Positions 1-8,335 of a stretch of 64,000 nt of DNA are shown one piece after another. The stretch lies in contig CAZNYG010000001.1 in the NCBI GenBank assembly GCA_964577205.1, positions 1 to 64,000 on the forward strand. Reading direction: 5' to 3'. The notes under the pieces are model-generated. The model made no database searches. It worked only from the letters and a program-made list of their open reading frames with translations, and was not told the origin of the DNA. The DNA is from CAZNYG01 sp964577205. Its GTDB lineage: Bacteria; Elusimicrobiota; Endomicrobiia; Endomicrobiales; CAIRNS01. How positions within the stretch are numbered: position 1 is the stretch's first letter; each line of letters opens with the position of its first letter. A program made the position numbers and the translations under genes.

Positions 1-21
1 TGGCCCAGCTTTGAAACCTCC

Positions 22-213
22 TCAGCGCAGGAAAAGAGCGAAGGCTCTCTTGCCCAGCGCAGCGAACTGTTTATCGCAGGGCTTGAAATCGCCGACGGCT
101 TTCCCTCTATGACGGACCCCGTAAGGCAAGGAGAAACCTTTGCCCAGCAGGAAATACAAGACCGCCCGGTTGACGCCCGCTGCATGGAGAATGGTTTTAA
201 GGCGATTGATCAT
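22..213 (-). CDS. Short ORF, possible remnant of a polysaccharide flippase N-terminus
   Basis: This is a 63-codon frame beginning with ATG. The first ~29 residues, which include GVNRAVLYFLLGKGFSL, loosely resemble the cytoplasmic start and first helix of Wzx-type oligosaccharide flippases. After that the product becomes hydrophilic and stops, which such a transporter would not do. No clear ribosome binding site precedes the ATG. Its place downstream of glycosyltransferases fits a flippase, so a degraded or frameshifted copy running off the window edge is possible. It could equally be a chance ORF in an otherwise gene-free 339-bp end. The resemblance is by eye only. Confidence 0.2.
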   Translation of the reverse strand: MINRLKTILHAAGVNRAVLYFLLGKGFSLPYGVRHRGKAVGDFKPCDKQFAALGKRAFALFLR

Positions 214-290
214 GGTCTTTTTGGTTTGACTATTACGAATTCGGTGTCATGTGGGAGTATCCATAAGTTCTTTATTGACAACATTGATGG

Positions 291-313
291 ATTCCCGATA
301 GACCTTCGGGAAT
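291..313. repeat. REP-like palindrome
   Basis: Perfect inverted repeat with 8-bp arms (ATTCCCGA / TCGGGAAT) around a 7-base spacer, between the last glycosyltransferase and the window edge. ATTCCCG...CGGGAAT hairpins are a common form of interspersed palindromic element in bacteria. It is not followed by a T-run on either strand, so it is not a typical intrinsic terminator. The rest of 1-339 shows nothing else I can support. Confidence 0.5.
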
Positions 314-339
314 GACACCAAAAGACACATAAATACTTA

Positions 340-2343
340 TTAACTGCCTCTTTTCTCTATCTTCACGTCATCTACGATGAACGACGCGCCGGGTTTCAGG
401 CCGCCGGTCCAGACGTTGATAAGGAACGATGCTTCTTTTGTGCCGCCGGGCGCGAGGACTTTGCTTGACATCTTTTTCCAGCCGTCTGACCCTTCTTTGA
501 CGCTTGTGGTCGGGGCGTAATAAAACGGGTCGCTGTCCTTGAAAAGCGCTATCCTCACCGTGACCGGCACTCCCTGCAATGACTTTACCGCGCAGCTGCA
601 ATCGACGATCTCCCCCCCTTTGACCGGGAACCGTTCCGATACAAGGGACATGGTGACGCAATCCTGGGCCATCGTTACCTGAAGGCTTTTCGCGCCTTCC
701 CGCACATCCTTGTCATTTGATGAAAAGGTAACGGAAGGTCTGCCGTTTATAGAGCTGCAATCAAGCAACGTCCATCCTTCAGGCGTCCGTCCGGCAGTGA
801 TAGTTTCATAATTTCCGTTAGCGATCTGAATCGGAGCTCGAGAATGCATGAAAGCCAGGGTTTTTGGCACAAACAAAACCAACACAATCAGGATGAAAGC
901 TGCTGTCACAGGAGCAATGTCTTTTGAGTATTTTCGGAACGATGAACTCAAGCCGCACCTGAAAAAGATAATGAGGCCGAGAATAATAGACGACATGCCG
1001 GAAATCGCGGCTGCAAAGACGAAAAGGGGTTTGCCTGATGACCAGAAATAGTCCAGGGTAAAAGGCATGTCTATGCTGCCGGAAATGTTGTTCATCCCTG
1101 AGACGGGACAGGCGATACCGGTCAGCGCCTGAAGTATGAGCCTGGGGTATACGTAGAACGGAGAGTATTTCAGGGACATGATATAGCCGTGGCAGTCCAT
1201 TCCCAGGCTGCCGATCATGACGTTCGCATAATAAAGAATGCTTACCGCGGTCCCAAGGAACTGGATATACACGCTGAGGATCACCAGCGCGAAAAACGCA
1301 ATACGCCATTTTCTTGAGGCCTGGCTGAACTGTTCAAGGAAAGGGATGGCCGGCAACAGCAGCAGCGGCATGTAGATGATGTCGTACCTGCCGCCGAAAT
1401 CGTGCAGGCATACGACCTCTTTCGCCATGTGAATGACGATGAAGTTGGGCACAATGAGGATAGCGATGAGAATAAACTCGTTCAAGTGGTCTTTGATGAA
1501 ACGACGGACAGACGCCAATGCAACCACCACAAGCGGCATATACCAGAGCAGCCCGTCTATCGGCGAGAACTCTCTTGCCATTATCTTGTATCCGAAATCG
1601 TTGAAGAATCCCCAGATGTAGCTTTGCGAATGTGCCTTGTTCACCGCCATGCTCAGAGGCAGGAACAGGCACCATACCGCGACGACTGCCGCGAGCTTCG
1701 CCAGCGTTTTCCATAACGGCAGGGCGTTCGACCTGTCAACGGCAAAAACGTAGAAAAGGAATCCCGGGAGAAAAACATGGGCGTTCAGTTTGGTCACGTA
1801 CATCGCCGCCATGGCGATAAGGCCCGCTGCGAACCATTTCAGCCCCCCCCCGCTCTGTTTATAATGGAGCAGACACCAGATGACGGCCAGTATGGTCAGC
1901 AGAAAAAGAGAGTCCGTGGTATCGGCCTTGGAGTAAGGCCAGATGAGCGTGCCCAGTCCCGTTAAGAGAGCGATCATCGTTGCGATATATTCAGTACTTA
2001 ACAGCCGGACGATCAGGAACATAAAAACGCAGACGAGCGAGCCGACAAAAGGGCCGACCAGCAAAGCTGCCGTAGGATTTGACGACGAAACGCCTGACCA
2101 CCTGTCAACCGCATTCCCCGCAAGATAGAAGGGTATCTCCGCCAGAGAAAGGCCAAGATGCTTCCGCGGATGGGTCAGCAGCGACAGGTCGCCTTGGACG
2201 ATATCCTTCATCTGCTCGTATTCCACCTTGCCGTCAATGGAATAGAAATGGCCGTCGAACGCCCCGGTGTTGAACGTGAAAAGATACAGCGAAAGGAAAA
2301 ACAGGAAGAGTATGAAAGGACGGGCGTGTTGCCTGAGGGTCAC
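340..2343 (-). CDS. Multi-span membrane glycosyltransferase (GT-C type) with C-terminal carbohydrate-binding-like domain
   Basis: A 667-residue integral membrane protein starting at GTG, whose start overlaps the stop of the upstream glycosyltransferase (GTGA). Residues ~10-30 form the first helix. An acidic loop follows (SIDGKVEYEQ, around residues 36-45), placed like the catalytic Asp loop of GT-C enzymes that use polyprenyl-phosphate sugars. About ten or more hydrophobic helices run to ~residue 500. The last ~150 residues are soluble and look like a beta-sandwich of the CBM4/9 type (pattern NGNYE..., EGWTLLD, ending FIVDDVKIEK). It probably transfers a sugar from a lipid carrier on the outer face of the inner membrane. 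Acceptor and sugar are unknown. The neighbouring GT2 is a likely maker of its lipid-linked donor. Confidence 0.75.
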   Translation of the reverse strand: MTLRQHARPFILFLFFLSLYLFTFNTGAFDGHFYSIDGKVEYEQMKDIVQGDLSLLTHPRKHLGLSLAEIPFYLAGNAVDRWSGVSSSNPTAALLVGPFVGSLVCVFMFLIVRLLSTEYIATMIALLTGLGTLIWPYSKADTTDSLFLLTILAVIWCLLHYKQSGGGLKWFAAGLIAMAAMYVTKLNAHVFLPGFLFYVFAVDRSNALPLWKTLAKLAAVVAVWCLFLPLSMAVNKAHSQSYIWGFFNDFGYKIMAREFSPIDGLLWYMPLVVVALASVRRFIKDHLNEFILIAILIVPNFIVIHMAKEVVCLHDFGGRYDIIYMPLLLLPAIPFLEQFSQASRKWRIAFFALVILSVYIQFLGTAVSILYYANVMIGSLGMDCHGYIMSLKYSPFYVYPRLILQALTGIACPVSGMNNISGSIDMPFTLDYFWSSGKPLFVFAAAISGMSSIILGLIIFFRCGLSSSFRKYSKDIAPVTAAFILIVLVLFVPKTLAFMHSRAPIQIANGNYETITAGRTPEGWTLLDCSSINGRPSVTFSSNDKDVREGAKSLQVTMAQDCVTMSLVSERFPVKGGEIVDCSCAVKSLQGVPVTVRIALFKDSDPFYYAPTTSVKEGSDGWKKMSSKVLAPGGTKEASFLINVWTGGLKPGASFIVDDVKIEKRGS

Positions 2344-3080
2344 GTCAGAGCTCCCGCCCGCGCGGGGCTCCTTTTAATGATGACGTGTTTTTTTTTAAGA
2401 AACCTGACCTTGATGATAGCCCACAGGGCGGGCACAAGGTCGAACGCCTTTATGGTCTTGCCTTCTTCCCGCGTGCGGGGCCGGTAATAGATGGGGATCT
2501 CGCCGATCCTGCACCCCGCTTTGCAAAGCCAGCTGACGGTCTCGAACTCGATGACATGCCCGTCCGATTCAAGGCCGATGCTTCTCATTGTGGCGGTGTT
2601 GATGAGTTTGGGGGCGATGACATCGGTAAAACGGGCGCGGTACAGCATGTTGACGAGAACGGTGGAAATGATCGAGCCCAGCCAGAAAGGACGCTCTTTG
2701 ACCAGCTCCCATAGCGATCCTTTCCTGTCGAACAGCCGGGAACCGAACACTGCGTCCAGGTTCCCCGCCTCGAGCTTGTCGAACATCGTCAGGACGTCCG
2801 TCATACGGTATTCGCGGTCTGTGCCGGGGCAGTACAGGTATTCGCCCTTTGCCATGGAGATGGCCAGTTTGACCGAATGGCCGGGGCCGCGGTTCCTGTC
2901 CTTCAGCACGAGTTTGATCGAGTCGTCGTCCAGCCGTTCGAGTATCTCCCGGGTGCCGTCGGTCGAGGCGTTGTCGATGACGATGATCTCCTTGTCGATC
3001 GGAAGGGCTTTCGCTTCTTCGATCGCGTCGATGATAGTCGCTTTCTCGTTATAGCAGCCCAGCATGATGGTCAGTTTCAT
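2340..3080 (-). CDS. Family 2 glycosyltransferase, polyprenyl-phosphate sugar synthase-like
   Basis: A 246-residue GT-A glycosyltransferase of the dolichyl-phosphate-mannose synthase type. The N-terminus shows the GT2 nucleotide-binding pattern (LGCYNEKATI, VIDNASTDGT). The usual acidic QDADLEY stretch is reduced to GTDREYRMTD, and the family's late motif YYRPR...EGKTIKAFD is present near residue 200. There are no clear C-terminal membrane helices. Its start overlaps the rfbH stop (ATGA) and its end overlaps the GT-C gene. I infer that it loads a sugar onto a polyprenyl phosphate for the membrane transferase next door. The weakened acidic motif leaves sugar specificity open. Confidence 0.8.
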   Translation of the reverse strand: MKLTIMLGCYNEKATIIDAIEEAKALPIDKEIIVIDNASTDGTREILERLDDDSIKLVLKDRNRGPGHSVKLAISMAKGEYLYCPGTDREYRMTDVLTMFDKLEAGNLDAVFGSRLFDRKGSLWELVKERPFWLGSIISTVLVNMLYRARFTDVIAPKLINTATMRSIGLESDGHVIEFETVSWLCKAGCRIGEIPIYYRPRTREEGKTIKAFDLVPALWAIIKVRFLKKKHVIIKRSPARAGALT

Positions 3081-4399
3081 CGCGCCCCGTACTTTTTGAA
3101 GAAGGAATCGAACACGCCCGCGATGTACTCTCTTTTTTCCCGCCCTATACCGGGATACACGCCTATCCAGAAAAGGTTGTTCATCACAAGGTCGGTGTTC
3201 TCAAGGGCGCCGGCGACTTTATATGTTATGCCCAGGTACGCTGGCTGTTTTATGAGGTTGCCGCCAAAGAGCATCCGTGTCGCCACTTTGTTATTCTCAA
3301 GGTAAGCTACGATATCCGCTCTTGAAAACGGCGCGTCCGGCTTTACCATGATGGTGAAACCGAACCAGCTGGGGTCCGTACCTTCAGCGGCCCGCGGCAA
3401 TGAAAGATACTCTTCGTGCTTCGACAGCGCGCGCCTGAGGAAAGCGAAATTCTTTTTCCTCTCCCGGATGAATCCGGGGAGTTTGTCGAGCTGGGCGCAG
3501 CCGATGGCGGCCTGCATGTCCGTGACCTTGAGGTTATACCCGATGTGCGAATAGACGTACTTGTGGTCGTATCCCCTCGGCAGCTTCCCGAACTGGCCGT
3601 CGAACCTGCGGCCGCACGTGTTGTCGCGGCCCGGCTCGCACCAGCAGTCCCTGCCCCAGTCCCTGAACGACAGGATTATGCGCCTCAGGAGCGGGTCGCT
3701 GGTAAGCAGCGCGCCGCCTTCGCCCATGGTGATATGATGGGCGGGATAAAAGCTGCATGTCGCTATATGGCCGAAAGTCCCGGTGAATCTCCCCCCGTAT
3801 TTTGAACCGAGGGCGTCGCAGTTGTCTTCGATATACCACAGCTTATGCTGTTCGCAGATCCTTTGAACTCCCGCGATATCGACGGGATTGCCGAGCGTGT
3901 GAGCAAGGACTATGGCCCTGGTCTTGCGGGTAACGGCCTTTTTCAGCCTGCTTACGTCAATATTATAGCTTCCCGGCTCGATATCAACGAACACTGGGAC
4001 GGCGCCGTTCTGAATGATGGGGTTCAGCGTTGTAGGGAATCCGCACGCGGTGGTGATGACTTCGTCGCCCGGCCTGAGCCTGCGCTTTTCAAGCAGGGGC
4101 GATGTCAGCGCCGTCACGGCCAGAAGGTTGGCGGACGACCCGGAATTAGTGAGAAGGCAGAATTTGGCCCCAATGAAATTCGCCAGCCTCTTTTCGAACT
4201 CCTGAGCGTATCTGCCCGAGGTAAGCCAGAAGTCGAGCGATGAATCAACCAGCGCCGACAGTTCTTTTTCGTCATACACCCTGCCGGCATAATTGACGTA
4301 GTCTTTGCCGGGGGCGAACGTACCGTTTTTTGACGTTGCCTTATGATAACGGGATACTTTTGCGAGTATTTCTTTTCTCAGTTGCTGCGCGGAACCCAT
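3077..4399 (-). CDS. rfbH: CDP-6-deoxy-L-threo-D-glycero-4-hexulose 3-dehydrase (E1)
   Basis: A 440-residue PMP-dependent, iron-sulphur dehydrase that removes the C3 hydroxyl in CDP-3,6-dideoxyhexose synthesis. It has the aminotransferase fold of the DegT family, but the PLP-binding lysine is replaced by histidine (SFYPAHHITMGEGG, residues 216-229), which is diagnostic of E1. The [2Fe-2S] ligand spacing C-X57-C-X1-C-X7-C is exactly met by C194, C252, C254 and C262. I chose ATG 4399, preceded by GAGGTG; an in-frame GTG lies two codons upstream. The enzyme needs an E3-type ferredoxin-like reductase, which is not in the window. It acts with rfbF and rfbG nearby. Confidence 0.93.
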   Translation of the reverse strand: MGSAQQLRKEILAKVSRYHKATSKNGTFAPGKDYVNYAGRVYDEKELSALVDSSLDFWLTSGRYAQEFEKRLANFIGAKFCLLTNSGSSANLLAVTALTSPLLEKRRLRPGDEVITTACGFPTTLNPIIQNGAVPVFVDIEPGSYNIDVSRLKKAVTRKTRAIVLAHTLGNPVDIAGVQRICEQHKLWYIEDNCDALGSKYGGRFTGTFGHIATCSFYPAHHITMGEGGALLTSDPLLRRIILSFRDWGRDCWCEPGRDNTCGRRFDGQFGKLPRGYDHKYVYSHIGYNLKVTDMQAAIGCAQLDKLPGFIRERKKNFAFLRRALSKHEEYLSLPRAAEGTDPSWFGFTIMVKPDAPFSRADIVAYLENNKVATRMLFGGNLIKQPAYLGITYKVAGALENTDLVMNNLFWIGVYPGIGREKREYIAGVFDSFFKKYGAR

Positions 4400-4426
4400 G
4401 GTCACCTCGTATCGTAACGTAAGTTG

Positions 4427-5362
4427 CTAACGTGTCCTGCAGTGCTTCAGGTACTGGTCGTTCTCGAGTGTTGTTCTATCGAAAGAATCCATGTTGCGGC
4501 TGAAACAGGAGTACATCTCGCTGATGGCATCCTTCAGCGCCGTGAACCTGAACTTTCCCAGTTCCTTCAGCAGTTTGCCGTTGCTGCCGCTGTATTCTGT
4601 ATTAAGGCCCTCGTTCAGTACTTTTACCGGAGACTTGTGAGATCCGACCCCGTTGATGATGCCCGCGATCGAGACAAGATCGACCGGGGCGCCGGTACAG
4701 ACGTTGCAGGCTTTGCACGCCGCGCCGTGTTCAATAAAGTGCGCGGTTATCCGCGACAGATCGTCCATGTAAAGGTAGTCGAAAAAGACGTTCTGGTTAA
4801 TCACGATGGGAAGTCCGAAAATATTCTTCAGTATGGCGTTCGATATGAAACGGATCGCGTGGTCTTCGTGCCTGCCGTAAACGCCGAACAGCCGCAGATC
4901 GATGATATTTTCAGCGCTCAGGGAATATTTGGCACATACGTACTTCGAGAAACCGTAAGGGTCTCCGGGTACATGCGTGTCAAAATATTCTTCGGACATC
5001 AGCGGCACATAGTGTTGACGGGAGTACTCGGCCCCGCTCCCGAAGTACAGTATTTTATCCACAAGGCCCCCGCAGCGGGCGACGGCGAAGAACATCTTCA
5101 GGTTGACGGCCGCGACGTCCGGCCTTCCTTCGTCGTAATCTGTTTTTCTGGAGCCGCCGACGTTCGCGCAGTGGATGATGACGTCGATCTTTTTTTCTTT
5201 TACAAATTTCATCACGGCGCCGGCGTCGGTCAGCTCAAGTTCGGAGTGAAACGGATAAAACAGATCGTACCGGGCGGCTTCGCGCGCCTGAAAGTATTCG
5301 ACCAGGGATTTTCCTATGAATCCCCGCGCTCCCGTTATCAGTAACCGCTTTTTACCCGGCAT
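4427..5362 (-). CDS. NAD(P)-dependent sugar epimerase/reductase (extended SDR)
   Basis: A 311-residue extended short-chain dehydrogenase. It opens with the Rossmann motif TGARGFIGKSL and has the catalytic Tyr-Lys pair in YGFSK, preceded by a conserved FGSGAEY strand. The C-terminal substrate domain resembles RmlD or GDP-fucose synthase. I chose ATG 5362 because AGGGCGG lies just upstream and it falls 12 bases after the previous stop. A longer start at 5401 would overlap that gene. In context it may reduce or epimerise a CDP-deoxysugar intermediate, for example the YerF-like reduction of a branched ketone. That role is inference. Confidence 0.8.
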   Translation of the reverse strand: MPGKKRLLITGARGFIGKSLVEYFQAREAARYDLFYPFHSELELTDAGAVMKFVKEKKIDVIIHCANVGGSRKTDYDEGRPDVAAVNLKMFFAVARCGGLVDKILYFGSGAEYSRQHYVPLMSEEYFDTHVPGDPYGFSKYVCAKYSLSAENIIDLRLFGVYGRHEDHAIRFISNAILKNIFGLPIVINQNVFFDYLYMDDLSRITAHFIEHGAACKACNVCTGAPVDLVSIAGIINGVGSHKSPVKVLNEGLNTEYSGSNGKLLKELGKFRFTALKDAISEMYSCFSRNMDSFDRTTLENDQYLKHCRTR

Positions 5363-5373
5363 TTTCCGCCCTG

Positions 5374-6432
5374 TCAGAGCCTGTTCTGTATTTTCAGCCA
5401 TTGTATCGTGCGCTTTATCGCTTCGCCGGTGTTGACTTTAAAGGTCAGTCCGAGCGTGTTCTGAGCCAGTGTGACGTCCGGCACGAACTTTGACCGGGGC
5501 GTTTTCCCGCTTGCCGGCACATGGACGATCTCAGGCGCTGACGGGAAGTGCGATGCTATACATTCCGCGAGCCGCCTGAGCGTTATACCTTCCGGGCTTC
5601 CCACGTTGTACGATTGTCCGGGAGTGCCGTCAACAAGTATCCTTAGAAGCCATGCCGCCATGTCGCCGGCGTACATGTAACTGCGCACCGTCCCTTCGTC
5701 GCCGAGGATGTTTATGCTGCTGCCGAGCAGGCTGTCCCTGATGAAGTTGTTTACAGCCCACGGTTTGTCAAGAAGCTGGTACGGCCCGACAAAAGCGAAA
5801 GGACGTGCCGTGACAATAGGCAGCTTGTACTGGTTCCTGTACGCGGTGCAGAGCGTCTCCGCGTATCTTTTGGCTTCAGCGTATATCGAGAGTATCGAAT
5901 CGCAGTCCGGGCCGCCGTGCGCGGTCTCAGGGATGCGGTCCTGCTCCAGCGGCTGGGGGCCGTAGATAAGCCCGGAGCTGACGTTAAGTATCTTTCGGAT
6001 ATTCGAAAGGCGGCCCGCCGCGTTCATCACCGCTCCGGTACCGCGGGCGATAACGTCCATGACCTTAAGCGGATCGGACGCGTGCTGCCGGTTGTCCGGA
6101 TTCGCCGCCGCGTGGATGATATAGGCGACGTTGTCCGGTATCTCGATAAGGTTGCGGACGTCCTTTTCGATCAGGGTGACGTCCGGGCGCGTGGCGATAT
6201 GCGGGGCGCGGGAGCTGAAACTTAGCGCGTGCTCTGAAAGAAGCATCATCTTCGTCCCGAAACCGTGCCTGTCGTTTAGGAAGGCGATCCTCTCGGCCAG
6301 CCACGTTCCGACGAACCCGGTACCTCCGGTAATGAACACCGTTTCGCCGCGAAGCGCCTCAAAAGCCTCCACGGACGGGCCGACCGCTTCCCTGCAATCG
6401 TTCTCAAGAACGCCTGAAATGACGCGTGTCAT
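5374..6432 (-). CDS. NAD-dependent nucleotide-sugar epimerase/dehydratase (extended SDR)
   Basis: A 352-residue extended SDR with glycine motif TGGTGFVGTWL, a central NVSSGLIYG strand and active-site YAEAK. The C-terminal half carries the nucleotide-sugar pattern (FVGPYQ..., RSYMYAGDMA, YNVGSPEGITL) typical of dehydratases and epimerases acting on NDP-hexoses. Its start overlaps the stop of the aldolase gene (ATGA), so it is translationally coupled to the TPP/aldolase cassette. It is not a canonical RfbG or RfbB, both of which are encoded elsewhere in the cluster. It is a candidate for reduction or epimerisation of the branched CDP-sugar, with exact substrate unknown. Confidence 0.8.
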   Translation of the reverse strand: MTRVISGVLENDCREAVGPSVEAFEALRGETVFITGGTGFVGTWLAERIAFLNDRHGFGTKMMLLSEHALSFSSRAPHIATRPDVTLIEKDVRNLIEIPDNVAYIIHAAANPDNRQHASDPLKVMDVIARGTGAVMNAAGRLSNIRKILNVSSGLIYGPQPLEQDRIPETAHGGPDCDSILSIYAEAKRYAETLCTAYRNQYKLPIVTARPFAFVGPYQLLDKPWAVNNFIRDSLLGSSINILGDEGTVRSYMYAGDMAAWLLRILVDGTPGQSYNVGSPEGITLRRLAECIASHFPSAPEIVHVPASGKTPRSKFVPDVTLAQNTLGLTFKVNTGEAIKRTIQWLKIQNRL

Positions 6433-7442
6433 TGTGCTTTCCTCTTCTGCGATAATTGGATCGCCACTTCCACAATAAGGTCTTCCTGGCCCGCTATCAC
6501 TTTGCGTTTGCCAAGTTCAAAGAAGATGTCTCTCGGATCAACTTCGTACTCTTCAGATATCCGTTCAACGTGTTTGGAAAAACCTGAGAATACCCCCGCG
6601 AGGCCGCTCACTATGCTCAAAGGCTTGATGCCGGGGGGAGATTTTACAAGCTCTTTGTCCGCCACGTCGCTCGCGTCAAGGACACCGTACAGGTCGATGC
6701 CGGTCGCGTAGCCCATTTTTTCGAGCACAGCCACCAGTATTTCGAGGGGTGTGTTGCCCGCGCCCGCTCCGAAACCTTTCGCGGTGCCGTCCAGGATCGA
6801 AGCGCCGGCCTCCGCCGCGGCCAGGGAATTCGCGACCGCCATGCTGAGGTTGTTATGCGCGTGGAAACCGACGGGTATGCCTAGATTATCGGCCAAGAGC
6901 CCCACTTTTTCCTTAACGTCCTTCGGAAGGTAGGCGCCGGCCGAGTCCATGAGTATGACGCCCTGGGCTCCGTACGATTCCATCTTCCGGGCCTCTTCGA
7001 GCAGGGTTTCTTTCGGCACCATGTGCGTCATCATCAGGCAGCCGTACGCGAGTTTCCCTTTTTCCCGGACAAAACTTATATGGCGTTCCGTTAGATCGGC
7101 TTCAGTGCAGTGGGACGCCACACGGACCGCGTCAACCCCCGCTTCAAGAGCCGGTTTGAGGTCCTTGTTGATGGTCGCGAATCCCGGAATAACGAATATC
7201 TCCAGCTTGCTCGTTGCAAGGTTCTCGCGGGCAACCCTGAGCATCTCACTGTCTTCTACGAGGCTGATGCCGACCTGAAGCGAAGAGGCGCCAAGGCCGT
7301 TTCCATGTCCCACTTCGACAATGGGGATGCGCGCTTTGTCCGCGGCCCTGCAGTAGGCGGCGATCTGTTCGGCGCTCAGCTGGTGGCCTATCGCGTGGGA
7401 ACCGTCCCTCAACGTCGGGTCGGTGATCAGTATCTTTCTCAT
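6429..7442 (-). CDS. mhpE: 4-hydroxy-2-oxovalerate aldolase-family enzyme
   Basis: A 337-residue metal-dependent pyruvate aldolase of the DmpG/MhpE family. The HMGL-like TIM barrel starts DPTLRDGSHAIGHQ and contains the metal-binding GFHAHNN motif. The C-terminal DmpG-type communication domain is also present (VDPRDIFFELGKRK). I chose ATG 7442, whose ATGA overlaps the stop of the dehydrogenase; a 21-residue upstream extension is implausible. The family cleaves 4-hydroxy-2-oxoacids to pyruvate and an aldehyde and channels the aldehyde to the partner dehydrogenase encoded next door. Instead of a catabolic meta-cleavage operon, this pair sits inside a CDP-dideoxyhexose cluster, suggesting a biosynthetic use in making or extending a sugar side chain. 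Confidence 0.88.
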   Translation of the reverse strand: MRKILITDPTLRDGSHAIGHQLSAEQIAAYCRAADKARIPIVEVGHGNGLGASSLQVGISLVEDSEMLRVARENLATSKLEIFVIPGFATINKDLKPALEAGVDAVRVASHCTEADLTERHISFVREKGKLAYGCLMMTHMVPKETLLEEARKMESYGAQGVILMDSAGAYLPKDVKEKVGLLADNLGIPVGFHAHNNLSMAVANSLAAAEAGASILDGTAKGFGAGAGNTPLEILVAVLEKMGYATGIDLYGVLDASDVADKELVKSPPGIKPLSIVSGLAGVFSGFSKHVERISEEYEVDPRDIFFELGKRKVIAGQEDLIVEVAIQLSQKRKAQ

Positions 7443-8335
7443 TGGTCCGTCCGTTTGCCGTATTTTTCCTTTGAAAACTCTTCGGCCGTTGCCACAGCCG
7501 CACAATTGATTATGTCCAGGTTGCCCGCGTAACTTGGGAGGTAGTCGCCAAGCCCTTTGACCCGTATCATTGTTATGACCCGGCCGTGTTCAAAGGTCGG
7601 CGGGATCGCGATCTCGTAGCCGGGAACGTATTTCTGGATCTTCTTAACTATCCGGTTGACGGAGTCCGTTATGCCCGCCATGTCCGGCTCGGCGATCTTG
7701 GCGAAGACGGTGGTCTGCATGTTGATGCAGGGTTGCGCCGGGTTGAGGATCAGGACCGCTTTCGTTCTCTTCGCGCCCGAGAACATCCTTACGCCCTTCT
7801 CGGTGGTCTCGATATATTCATCAAGGTTCGCCCTTGTGGCGGGCCCGGCGCTGCGGGACGAGATCGTAGACACAACCTCCATGTACTCTGCGCGCGGGTG
7901 TACCTGGCCGATTGCATAGGCGATGGGCGTGGACGCCTGCCCCCCGCACGTCACCATGTTAACGTTGTCCCTGTCCAGGCATTCCCTGAGATTGACCGCC
8001 GGTATGCACATGCTTCCCACCTGGGCGGGCGTCATGTCGATGGCGATGATGCCGAGTTTTTTCAGTATCGGCGCGTGTATCGCGTGAAAGTGGGCTGAGG
8101 TCGCGTCGAACACCAGTTCGAACCCGCCGGGATCCGCCTGTATGGCTTCGATGCTCCTGTCAGACACGGGCACACCGAGATTAATAGCCTTGGACATGCC
8201 GGCCGACTGCAGGTTCCTCCCTATGAAAAGCCTGCACTCGAGATATTTCGACCGGAGAACCTTGATCAGCAGGTCGGTGCCTATGAGGCCGCTGCCGAGT
8301 ATGGCGACCTTCATCTTCCTGTCTTTGTTATCCAT
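7439..8335 (-). CDS. mhpF: Acetaldehyde dehydrogenase (acylating)
   Basis: A 298-residue CoA-acylating aldehyde dehydrogenase of the DmpF/MhpF family. It has a Rossmann motif VAILGSGLIGTDL near residue 10 and the catalytic cysteine C130 in NMVTCGGQ. It normally oxidises acetaldehyde to acetyl-CoA with NAD in a complex with the MhpE-type aldolase. The start at 8335 overlaps the upstream TPP gene by 8 bases. Translating from the longer frame would add 35 non-homologous residues. Coupling to both neighbours supports one functional unit. In sugar biosynthesis it might run in reverse, supplying a two-carbon aldehyde from acetyl-CoA; this direction is speculative. Confidence 0.88.
   Translation of the reverse strand: MDNKDRKMKVAILGSGLIGTDLLIKVLRSKYLECRLFIGRNLQSAGMSKAINLGVPVSDRSIEAIQADPGGFELVFDATSAHFHAIHAPILKKLGIIAIDMTPAQVGSMCIPAVNLRECLDRDNVNMVTCGGQASTPIAYAIGQVHPRAEYMEVVSTISSRSAGPATRANLDEYIETTEKGVRMFSGAKRTKAVLILNPAQPCINMQTTVFAKIAEPDMAGITDSVNRIVKKIQKYVPGYEIAIPPTFEHGRVITMIRVKGLGDYLPSYAGNLDIINCAAVATAEEFSKEKYGKRTDQ

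Noticed and set aside
4424..5344. Long open frame on the plus strand (306 codons)
   Set aside because: It lies wholly opposite a clear SDR gene on the minus strand, and its translation has no recognisable motif; it reflects GC-rich codon use.
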